Assembly (NCBI GenBank): GCA_002423665.1
Contig: DINJ01000180.1
Location: 58,966-65,171 of the forward strand
Direction: 5' to 3'
DNA from: Bacteroidetes bacterium UBA5543
Lineage (GTDB): Bacteria; Bacteroidota; Bacteroidia; Chitinophagales; Chitinophagaceae
Length of the DNA: 6,206 nt
Shown: piece after piece, positions 1-5,046 of the stretch
Layout of the letters: each line of letters begins with the position of its first letter
How positions within the stretch are numbered: position 1 is the first letter of the stretch
Notes under the pieces: generated by a model
The model's input: only the letters and a program-made list of their open reading frames with translations
What the model was told of the DNA's origin: nothing
Database searches by the model: none
Translations under genes and position numbers: made by a program

Positions 1-972
1 TGTACGATAGCCGGGGTCAATAGCCAGCAATCGCTTACCGCCCAGTGGCGCACTTAATAATAACTGGCGCAGGTTTTCGGCAAATACGCTGATAGCTTCT
101 TCATCGGCCTGTATTTTCAGCGCCATGCGCAGTTCGCTTTCCATAGCGGGTTGCAGCAGCCTGCGGTAAGCGTCTTTCACCGCTTTCTTCACTTGCTCGC
201 CCGCTTCGTTGTTTGCTTTTACAAATTGTTTTTCCAGTATGGCCAGTGCGTCATCTTCGTTGGGCGAAAACCCTAAACGCAGAAAACCTTCCATAAAACC
301 ACGCATTACCGCCAGCACCCTGTGCGATGGTATCTTAGTAGCGGGTTCTGAAAAATCAAAATAGTCTTTGAACTTGGCAGCCTCTTCTTCTTTACCACTC
401 AATATCTTGCTGCTTACTGTCGCTTCACGTTCAAACAGGTTACGCATCTTGGCACGTACCTCTGCATCTTCATTCACTATTTCAGCTATGATGTCGCGTG
501 CGCCTTGCAGAGCTTCGTCAGCAGTTTTCACATTCTCATTGATAAATGCTTCGGCCTCCGCAGCAGGATTGATTGCGCCCTGCTCCAATATGCTCATCGC
601 CAATGGCTCCAATCCGTTCTCGCGTGCTGTCTGCGCTTTGGTCTTGCGCTTGGGCTTGTAGGGCAGGTATATATCTTCCAGCTCGGCAATAGTAGTGGCT
701 GCGTTAATTTTATCCTGCAAGGCCTCCGTCATTTTGCCCTGCTCGGTGATTGTCTTTTCTATAAAAGACTTCCTGTCTGCAAATTCTTTTTGCTGGCGCG
801 CTTCATCCTGTATGGCCTGTATCTGCACCTCGTCCAGCGCGCCGGTACGGTCTTTACGGTACCTGGCTATAAAGGGTATAGTGGCGCCTTCGTTCAGCAA
901 TTCCAGCACCGCCGTTACATGCGTTTGTTTTATATTCAGTTTTCCCGCTACTGATTGAGCAAATTCCAACAT
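1..972 (-). CDS. tex: Tex family transcription accessory protein (N-terminal part, cut by window edge)
   Basis: The frame is open for 324 codons from the ATG at 972 to the window edge, and all codons were checked for stops. Residues about 20-45 carry the Tex N-terminal signature, including EGATIPFIARYRKDRTGALD. Residues about 95-120 carry the second one, LEDIYLPYKPKRKTKAQTAR. The last visible residues, KRLLAIDPGYRT, are the start of the YqgF/RNase H-like domain, with D319 in the position of its first acidic residue. In known Tex proteins this is followed by helix-hairpin-helix segments and a C-terminal S1 RNA-binding domain; the family is usually 700-800 residues, so more than half lies outside the window. 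Tex is a cytoplasmic nucleic-acid-binding protein linked to transcription and related to eukaryotic Spt6. The start fits the family, because MLEFAQSVAGKLNI lies just ahead of the first conserved helix. The frame stays open upstream, but no better start is visible. It is transcribed divergently from the HEAT-like gene. Confidence 0.96.
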   Translation of the reverse strand, partial: MLEFAQSVAGKLNIKQTHVTAVLELLNEGATIPFIARYRKDRTGALDEVQIQAIQDEARQQKEFADRKSFIEKTITEQGKMTEALQDKINAATTIAELEDIYLPYKPKRKTKAQTARENGLEPLAMSILEQGAINPAAEAEAFINENVKTADEALQGARDIIAEIVNEDAEVRAKMRNLFEREATVSSKILSGKEEEAAKFKDYFDFSEPATKIPSHRVLAVMRGFMEGFLRLGFSPNEDDALAILEKQFVKANNEAGEQVKKAVKDAYRRLLQPAMESELRMALKIQADEEAISVFAENLRQLLLSAPLGGKRLLAIDPGYRT

Positions 973-994
973 CCTGTTCTGTTTTTTAGGATTG

Positions 995-1024
995 CGAATG
1001 TAATTTGAACCTCCCGTTTTCAAA
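995..1024 (-). promoter_or_regulatory. Possible tex promoter (Bacteroidota -33/-7 type)
   Basis: On the minus strand, TACATTCG (995-1002) matches seven of eight positions of the Bacteroidota -7 consensus TAnnTTTG. A TTTG at 1021-1024 lies 18 bp upstream, close to the usual -33 spacing. Transcription would start near 988, giving a leader of about 16 nt before the tex ATG at 972. This is a match by eye only. Confidence 0.4.
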
Positions 1025-1050
1025 AAGAAAATCTTTACACATATTTGCTT

Positions 1051-1563
1051 ATGGATATACGTGCCGAGATACTGAAAGAACATTCCAAACAAAACTCGGA
1101 GGCCATTGCCGCATGGGTGGGCGTGTCGCCACAGCGAGTGGCGCAGTTGATGGAATTGTTCCTGCACGATGAATATCGCGTGGTGCAGCGGCTGGCACAG
1201 GTGGTGAGCAAACTGGCTGATGTACACCCGGAACTGATAGCGCCCTGGCTGCCGCAACTGGTGCGACGTATGAATGAACCGGGCGTACACGTAGCCGTAA
1301 AACGTAATGTAGTGCGCATATTGCAAAGTGTAGATATACCCGAAACCCTGCATGGCGATGTGATGAATACCTGCTTTGACCTGCTGGCTGACCCCAACGA
1401 AACAGTGGCGGTACGTGTATTCTCCATGACCGTGCTGGACACACTCTCCGCCCAATACCCTGAAATAAGACAGGAACTGAGAGTGATAATAGAAGATGTA
1501 CTGGAGCAGGGCTGCACCGCCGCGTTTCGCGCTCGTGCAAGGATGGTGCTGAAAGGAAAATAA
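1051..1563 (+). CDS. HEAT-like helical repeat protein, function unknown
   Basis: The product has 170 residues, is soluble and almost wholly helical, and has no signal peptide or membrane segment. It is built of paired amphipathic helices resembling HEAT/ARM repeats. Approximate repeats are residues 25-60 (RVVQRLAQVVSKLADVHPEL), 65-100 (VAVKRNVVRILQSVDIPE) and 105-145 (ETVAVRVFSMTVLDTLSAQY). Each has the pattern of a helix, a D or P turn, then V-A-V-[KR]-hydrophobic. Such repeats usually form protein-binding scaffolds; no catalytic motif is visible. The ATG at 1051 is preferred over the in-frame TTG two codons upstream, because MDIRAEILKEHSKQ begins the first helix. There is no Shine-Dalgarno sequence, as is usual in this phylum. 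A near-consensus -7 element (CATATTTG, 1040-1047) is so close to the ATG that it would imply a nearly leaderless mRNA, so it is doubtful. Neighbouring tex is divergent and says little about the role. The reading frame is secure; the function is not. Confidence 0.85.
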   Translation: MDIRAEILKEHSKQNSEAIAAWVGVSPQRVAQLMELFLHDEYRVVQRLAQVVSKLADVHPELIAPWLPQLVRRMNEPGVHVAVKRNVVRILQSVDIPETLHGDVMNTCFDLLADPNETVAVRVFSMTVLDTLSAQYPEIRQELRVIIEDVLEQGCTAAFRARARMVLKGK

Positions 1564-1594
1564 AGGCTGCAGTTCGATTAAAAAACAACTCATT

Positions 1595-1697
1595 TTGTTA
1601 ACTCTACAAGGGATGGGTTTAGCTGTTAGCAATATCGTGTGGCTATAAGCAATTGATAGTAAATATGTTACCACCTGTTTGTTAACTATTGTTAACT
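1595..1697. promoter_or_regulatory. Cluster of three TTGTTAACT sites (possible operators)
   Basis: TTGTTAACT occurs at 1595-1603, 1679-1687 and 1689-1697; the first and third extend to the identical 11-mer TTGTTAACTCT. Each has the palindromic core GTTAAC. The last two cores are exactly 10 bp apart, about one helical turn, so a dimeric regulator could bind the same DNA face. No regulator can be named and no gene starts nearby on the plus strand. The sites could also be chance in AT-rich DNA. Confidence 0.25.
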
Positions 1698-1731
1698 CTG
1701 CACATGTTTTTTCTGAAAAGGGTGTGGTAAT

Positions 1732-1754
1732 AAAAAACCCGCCTATGGGGCGGG
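1732..1754 (-). terminator. Intrinsic terminator, minus strand
   Basis: A 6-bp G+C stem (CCCGCC 1738-1743 with GGCGGG 1749-1754) has a 5-nt loop and, read on the minus strand, is followed directly by six Ts (1732-1737). Read on the plus strand there is no T-run, so it does not serve the HEAT-like gene. Confidence 0.7.
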
Positions 1755-1904
1755 GGGAGGTGCATATTATTAGCAATGGCTTATGGTGTAAGCTTGGTGT
1801 CATAGATGATATGTTTTACAGTCTCGAATCCAGATAGCTATCGGGATGGGACAGACGGTGAATTTTCGTCTTAAAGACCATAGCCCCGAAATAGTCGGGA
1901 ATAC
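1732..1904 (-). ncRNA. Predicted structured small RNA, about 170 nt, class unknown
   Basis: Four signals agree on a minus-strand RNA. A perfect -7 element lies at 1910-1917, so transcription would start near 1904. An interrupted hairpin spans 1838-1894: helices of 3, 5, 4 and 5 bp (1838-1840/1892-1894, 1841-1845/1885-1889, 1846-1849/1878-1881, 1853-1857/1867-1871), separated by small bulges and closed by a 9-nt loop. A 5-bp hairpin follows at 1779-1793, with an extra G-U pair outside it. An intrinsic terminator ends the unit at 1732-1754. No open frame explains why a minus-strand terminator sits here. The length and rod-like shape recall 6S RNAs, but pairing between the 5' and 3' ends was not found, so that identity is only a guess. 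It is not a tRNA, 4.5S SRP RNA, tmRNA or RNase P RNA by any visible motif. An alternative is that the TCGGG/CCCGA helix is a dispersed palindromic repeat. Confidence 0.42.
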
Positions 1905-1909
1905 AATAG

Positions 1910-1917
1910 CAAATATA
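1910..1917 (-). promoter_or_regulatory. -7 promoter element of the predicted small RNA
   Basis: The minus strand reads TATATTTG, a perfect match to TAnnTTTG. A T-run at 1940-1944 sits 22 bp upstream in the -33 position but is not a good TTTG. The location just ahead of a structured, terminated stretch is the main support. Confidence 0.45.
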
Positions 1918-1954
1918 CGCTAATTATATGATAATATCGAAAAATCAGCCACAG

Positions 1955-1962
1955 TATATTTG
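1955..1962 (+). promoter_or_regulatory. -7 promoter element, candidate for the lipoprotein gene
   Basis: The plus strand reads TATATTTG, a perfect TAnnTTTG match, but no clear TTTG lies at the -33 spacing. If used, it would give the gene at 2083 a leader of roughly 115 nt containing the inverted repeat at 2011-2029. A second near-match, TATATTTA at 2061-2068, lies close to the start codon and is less likely. Confidence 0.35.
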
Positions 1963-2010
1963 CATCAATATTCACTACTCCCAGACACAGTCCTGCTTTC
2001 TATTTATGGT

Positions 2011-2029
2011 TTAAGTCGAAAAGACTTAA
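2011..2029. repeat. Perfect 7-bp inverted repeat upstream of the lipoprotein gene
   Basis: TTAAGTC (2011-2017) and GACTTAA (2023-2029) are perfectly complementary around a 5-nt GAAAA loop. It ends 53 bp before the ATG at 2083. It could be a leader hairpin or an operator; there is no T-run, so it is not a plus-strand terminator. Confidence 0.5.
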
Positions 2030-2082
2030 TCCAGTGGGGGAAAACAGTTGTTTCAGAATATATATTTATGTAGTATAGTATT

Positions 2083-2769
2083 ATGAAAAAGTTTGTTACC
2101 TATATATTCATAATGACTTTGTTCTCCTGCAACGTGAAATACGTGAATAAGCAGGAAGTACAACTTGCAGTTTTACCCAAGTTGGAACAATACTTTCAGT
2201 GCAAGTGTATAAAGGCATATCAGGACGACAATCATTTGTACCTAAAAATTACCAACTCGCCATTAATGAACAGTATTGAGAAATGGGGAGACTCTACATT
2301 CCTGCACCATATTTCAGTAGTATCATTGTTGATATCTAGTTCGGTCAGAAATACAGACATAGACACATTTCATATAGAAGTTGCCAGAAAACTTCTTTTG
2401 GCGGAGACAAGCTATTCATTATCCGGAACAGTTTCTGATTACGTAGATATTGCCGACAAAATAGAGGTAGCATCTGCTTATTGCAAAGCGGTAAGCAAGG
2501 GAGATTTTGAAGAGGCAAAACAATACTTTAATCCCGGGTATACAAAGGAGTATTCCGATGGCAGAATAGATACATTTCTTAGGGAGTTTCAATCATTCGG
2601 CGAAGTAACAAATGTTTCCTTGCTTAAATATATGCATAATGACACATCTAATTTCCTTGGTGTAGTATTCATTATTACTTTCGACAGTACGAAACATGGC
2701 AAATTTGGCTTTAGTTTTCCACTGAATGGGCCTAAGCATATTGATGCGGTCTCTCTTTTGAAAGATTAG
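2083..2769 (+). CDS. Putative lipoprotein, function unknown
   Basis: The product has 228 residues. It starts MKKFVTYIFIMTLFSC: a short basic end, a hydrophobic stretch and a lipobox LFSC with the acceptor cysteine at C16. Signal peptidase II processing and membrane anchoring are therefore expected, and the mature protein would be periplasmic or surface-exposed. I do not recognise the family. Residues about 25-110 form a mixed alpha/beta segment with YLKITNSP at 53-60. Residues about 128-225 (SAYCKAVSKGDFEEAKQYFN, then alternating strands ending FGFSFPLNG) look like a small NTF2/cystatin-like fold in which a helix over GDFEEA packs on a sheet; this is fold-level inference. Extra cysteines occur at 40, 42 and 134. 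The gene is more A+T-rich than its neighbours and is flanked on both sides by long AT-rich gaps, which may mean recent acquisition. It shows no operon partner. The coding call is good; the role is unknown. Confidence 0.8.
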   Translation: MKKFVTYIFIMTLFSCNVKYVNKQEVQLAVLPKLEQYFQCKCIKAYQDDNHLYLKITNSPLMNSIEKWGDSTFLHHISVVSLLISSSVRNTDIDTFHIEVARKLLLAETSYSLSGTVSDYVDIADKIEVASAYCKAVSKGDFEEAKQYFNPGYTKEYSDGRIDTFLREFQSFGEVTNVSLLKYMHNDTSNFLGVVFIITFDSTKHGKFGFSFPLNGPKHIDAVSLLKD

Positions 2770-2799
2770 TACACATTCCCGCCCATCCCAAACTCTAAC

Positions 2800-2819
2800 C
2801 GATCAACCGGCGGTTATCG
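2800..2819 (+). terminator. Weak hairpin after the lipoprotein gene, possible terminator
   Basis: CGAT/ATCG and AACC/GGTT form an 8-bp stem with one bulged C and a 3-nt loop, 31 bp after the stop codon. The nearest T-run (ATTTTT, 2832-2837) is 13 bp farther on, so a standard intrinsic terminator is doubtful. Confidence 0.25.
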
Positions 2820-2868
2820 TTGTACTGATACTATTTTTACAGCAGTCGGAGAATAGTAATCCCACGTG

Positions 2869-3144
2869 ATGTTTGCGAATTCATACAGAGGAGGCCCACC
2901 CAAGAAAAGTTTGCTATCGCCATATGCCCTGGGACAAACGCGGGCTATATGTTATATTTTGTCACATGTTCTTCTGTTTTCGCGGACAAAGGAGTATATT
3001 GTAGCCGAATTTGATAACACACTCATTCACCGCCAATGGTTTATATATTTCCGGCAGGTACAATTTTTCCTAAAAATGTATGTACAAGCCATGGGGGATT
3101 TGTATCTTGCGGAGTGGAGAGAGTGTGTAAAAGGGTGCAGATAA
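2869..3144 (+). CDS. Doubtful small open reading frame, 91 residues
   Basis: The ATG at 2869 opens 91 codons. The predicted product is rich in aromatic and basic residues (FIYFRQVQFFLKMYVQ at about 59-74), has no signal peptide or recognisable domain, and carries no regular heptad or repeat. Its codon use does not resemble that of the neighbouring secure genes. It ends 32 bp before the response regulator. It is listed because it is the only sizeable frame in this gap; it may well be non-coding. Confidence 0.15.
   Translation: MFANSYRGGPPKKSLLSPYALGQTRAICYILSHVLLFSRTKEYIVAEFDNTLIHRQWFIYFRQVQFFLKMYVQAMGDLYLAEWRECVKGCR
2921..2951. repeat. Inverted repeat / hairpin in the intergenic gap
   Basis: CATATGCCC (2921-2929) pairs with GGGC-t-ATATG (2942-2951): 9 bp with one bulged T around a 12-nt loop. 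No T-run follows on either strand, so a terminator is unlikely. It may be part of a dispersed repeat or an RNA structure. Confidence 0.45.
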
Positions 3145-3176
3145 TCGATTACCGGGAAATATTATACAAATAAATT

Positions 3177-3881
3177 ATGGCGGATAAAGCGAAAATACTA
3201 CTTGTAGAAGACGATGCAACGCTGAGTTATGTAGTAAAAGACAGCCTTACCAAAAATGGCTACGAGGTGGTGCACTGTCCCGATGCCGAAGCTGCTTGGC
3301 AGCAGTTTATGAAACACAATTTTGATATTTGTTTGCTGGATGTAATGCTTCCCAAGAAGGATGGTATGAGTCTGGCTAACCAGATACGACAGAAAAATCA
3401 GCATATACCTATCTTGATGCTCACATCCAAGTCTATGGATGATGATAAGATAGCGGGTTTCCGCAGCGGGGCCGATGATTATATCACAAAGCCATTCAAT
3501 ATGCAGGAACTGTTGCTGCGCCTCGAGGTTTTTCTGAAGCGCACGATGAAGCATGAGGAGGAAATAGCGGATGCCATTAAGCTGGGTAACCTGGAGTTTG
3601 ACTACAATAACCTGACCTTGCGTGGTGGAGCTAAAGACAAACAACTGACACAGCGTGAGGCTGACCTGATAAAGTACCTGGTGACAAATGCCAACAAGGT
3701 ATTGAAGCGCGATGAGATTTTGCTGAACGTATGGGGGAAGGAAGATTATTTTCTGGGCAGAAGTATGGACGTGTTCATCACAAAAGTGCGTAAGTACCTG
3801 AAAGATCAACCTGGTGTGGAATTACAGACAATACATGGTATCGGCTTCAAGTTTGTATATCCCGGTGCTCAGGCCGAATAA
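3177..3881 (+). CDS. OmpR/PhoB-family response regulator (RprY-like)
   Basis: The product has 234 residues, normal for the family. The receiver domain (about 5-120) has the acidic pair D12-D13, phosphoacceptor D55 in LLDVMLPKKDG, T83, Y102 and K105 in DDYITKPF, so all key residues for phosphorylation and switching are present. The C-terminal winged-helix DNA-binding domain (about 133-229) shows LTQREADLIKYLV, RDEILLNVWG, the recognition region SMDVFITKVRKYL, and the closing HGIGFKFVYP wing. This C-terminal pattern resembles Bacteroidota RprY-type regulators, but target genes cannot be told from sequence. It is a cytoplasmic transcription factor controlled by a histidine kinase, yet none is encoded on either side within the window, so it is an orphan here. 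The ATG at 3177 starts MADKAKILLVEDD at the usual distance from the first strand. No Shine-Dalgarno sequence is present. A strong terminator follows 27 bp after the stop. Confidence 0.95.
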   Translation: MADKAKILLVEDDATLSYVVKDSLTKNGYEVVHCPDAEAAWQQFMKHNFDICLLDVMLPKKDGMSLANQIRQKNQHIPILMLTSKSMDDDKIAGFRSGADDYITKPFNMQELLLRLEVFLKRTMKHEEEIADAIKLGNLEFDYNNLTLRGGAKDKQLTQREADLIKYLVTNANKVLKRDEILLNVWGKEDYFLGRSMDVFITKVRKYLKDQPGVELQTIHGIGFKFVYPGAQAE

Positions 3882-3907
3882 TCGTAATTAACTTATATTA
3901 CAAATAC

Positions 3908-3943
3908 AAAAGCGGCGTATCAATCAGATACGCCGCTTTTTTT
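3908..3943. terminator. Strong, probably bidirectional intrinsic terminator
   Basis: An 11-bp perfect stem (3911-3921 with 3927-3937), extended by three A-T pairs, surrounds a 5-nt loop and is followed by seven Ts on the plus strand (3937-3943). On the minus strand the stem is followed by TTTTGTATTTG. It lies between the convergent response regulator and porP-like genes and can end transcription from both. Confidence 0.92.
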
Positions 3944-3960
3944 GTAATGATGTTTTTTGC

Positions 3961-5022
3961 TTAGTTATACATACCCGGGTCGCCCTGCAACATATGATCG
4001 AAGCGGGGGCAGCTTACATTGCTGCCATACTGTGTATTTTTATTATACCTGCCCTTGATAAATAAAGAAATTTCTGTACCTCCTGCTCCGCGCGTATATG
4101 GGTTGAGACTAGATGAGTTGATATCATACGAGAGGGTAAGTGAATAGATATCGTAATCAATTTTAACCGTGGGTATTACAGCATCTTTTGCGCGAAAGAA
4201 TAGTCCGGCATATAGCTTGAAGTTATTACTGATTTCACTGGTAGTTTGCCAGCTAACCATACCACCACCAATCGTTTGCCTGTAGCTGCCCTGGCGGTAC
4301 AGGTCAAGATGGCAATTGAGCCCGAACTGGTTGTTGATTCTCCAGCTAAAACCCATGTTAGCAGCGTATTTGGTAGCCAGCACTATTAATAAATTATCCT
4401 CTTTGAAGGTATGCTTTGGTTTGTTAAGATGAAATGCGGAAACTCCTACATAGTAGTTGACAATGTTACCGGGGCCTGCAGAGCTATTGAGGCTGATGCC
4501 GGCAGCCACATCATAGTTTTGTAGCTTATTATTATTAAAATTTTCTCCCGACAGGTTGGTAGATGAATAACTGCCATTGACGTATTGAGTGCTGAATGTA
4601 GCTTTCGAAAAATCAACAGAACGTTGTATGTATCCACCTGCAAAACCTACTGAAAGGTAGGAGTTGCGTTTGTCTTCCAGCGATTTGTTGTAATTGAGCG
4701 CGGGGTATACCTGCAGGCTGTTGAAGCTGATGCTGCCTGCCATATCGTATGTAGTAGCAACCCCAAAACTCAGGTAATCTCCTACCGATCTGTTGGTGAT
4801 AACCCTTGTTTCTGCTGAAACAAGGAATGTTCTGAATGGTACAGATATATTGCTCCACTGTGTGCGGTAATTAGCACCCACTTTATAGTCGCCACTGAAG
4901 ATACCTGTCAGCGCAGGATTACGCATAATGGAGTTTTCATAAAATTGGGAAAAATGAATATCCTGTGCCCCGGCCGTTGCAGCAGATAACAGCAGTATTA
5001 ATATCCCCGTGTATCTTTTCAT
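3961..5022 (-). CDS. PorP/SprF-family type IX secretion outer-membrane protein
   Basis: The product has 353 residues, typical of the family. Residues 1-19 form a Sec signal peptide with likely cleavage at AGA|QD. The mature start has the family signature: DIHFSQFYENSIMRNPALTG at 21-40, then NYRTQW at 51-56. The rest alternates short amphipathic strands with aromatic ends, as expected of an outer-membrane beta-barrel, and CPRF at 338-341 matches the conserved end seen in this family, here followed by 12 more residues. Known SprF proteins work with the T9SS to secrete or anchor a partner with a type B C-terminal domain. The upstream gene encodes just such a partner 24 bp away, so the two are probably co-transcribed and act as a dedicated pair. 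Bacteroidota genomes usually carry many such paralogues, so this is not necessarily the core PorP of the secretion machine. No separate promoter was seen. Confidence 0.93.
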   Translation of the reverse strand: MKRYTGILILLLSAATAGAQDIHFSQFYENSIMRNPALTGIFSGDYKVGANYRTQWSNISVPFRTFLVSAETRVITNRSVGDYLSFGVATTYDMAGSISFNSLQVYPALNYNKSLEDKRNSYLSVGFAGGYIQRSVDFSKATFSTQYVNGSYSSTNLSGENFNNNKLQNYDVAAGISLNSSAGPGNIVNYYVGVSAFHLNKPKHTFKEDNLLIVLATKYAANMGFSWRINNQFGLNCHLDLYRQGSYRQTIGGGMVSWQTTSEISNNFKLYAGLFFRAKDAVIPTVKIDYDIYSLTLSYDINSSSLNPYTRGAGGTEISLFIKGRYNKNTQYGSNVSCPRFDHMLQGDPGMYN

Positions 5023-5046
5023 ACTATTTCTTTAAAACTATAAGCA

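Larger units (their letters stand above)
1564..2082. other. 519-bp AT-rich intergenic region without a convincing protein gene
   Basis: No reading frame of credible length or composition was found on either strand. The region holds a cluster of GTTAAC sites (1595-1697) and a predicted minus-strand structured RNA with its own terminator (about 1732-1904). It also holds two perfect TATATTTG -7 elements pointing away from each other (1910-1917 minus, 1955-1962 plus), and a 7-bp inverted repeat at 2011-2029. A 21-codon minus-strand frame (1816-1881) lies inside the RNA and is probably not a gene. No strong terminator follows the HEAT-like gene; only a weak AACAA/TTGTT hairpin is seen at 1584-1599. 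Confidence 0.7.
2770..3176. other. 407-bp AT-rich intergenic region with hairpins and weak reading frames
   Basis: No recognisable gene is present. The region contains hairpins at 2800-2819 and 2921-2951, a plus-strand frame at 2869-3144 and a startless minus-strand frame at 2814-2951. No convincing promoter for the response regulator was found: TTTG (3010-3013) and TATATTTC (3044-3051) are 30 bp apart, too far for the usual -33/-7 pair. It could be a dispersed intergenic repeat or decayed DNA; sequence alone cannot decide. Confidence 0.6.

Noticed and set aside
505..954. 149-codon plus-strand frame
   Set aside because: It lies wholly antisense to tex, whose minus-strand frame has clear family motifs; the plus translation has no recognisable features.
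1010..1047. Plus-strand promoter CATATTTG for the HEAT-like gene
   Set aside because: The start of transcription would fall on or after the ATG, and the -33 element is only TTTC; mentioned under the gene but not called.
1035..1588. Minus-strand frames of 160 and 179 codons opposite the HEAT-like gene
   Set aside because: They are rich in S, T, C, R or P as expected of a shadow of a GC-biased gene, and the plus-strand frame gives coherent helical repeats.
1738..1754. Terminator for the plus-strand HEAT-like gene
   Set aside because: The T-run lies only on the minus-strand side of the stem; on the plus strand it is followed by a G-run.
1822..1852. tRNA-like string (TCTCGAATCC) suggesting a tRNA or attachment site
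   Set aside because: No acceptor stem, anticodon arm or full T arm can be built around it on either strand.
3198..3809. 203-codon minus-strand frame
   Set aside because: It is antisense to the response regulator, whose motifs are unmistakable.
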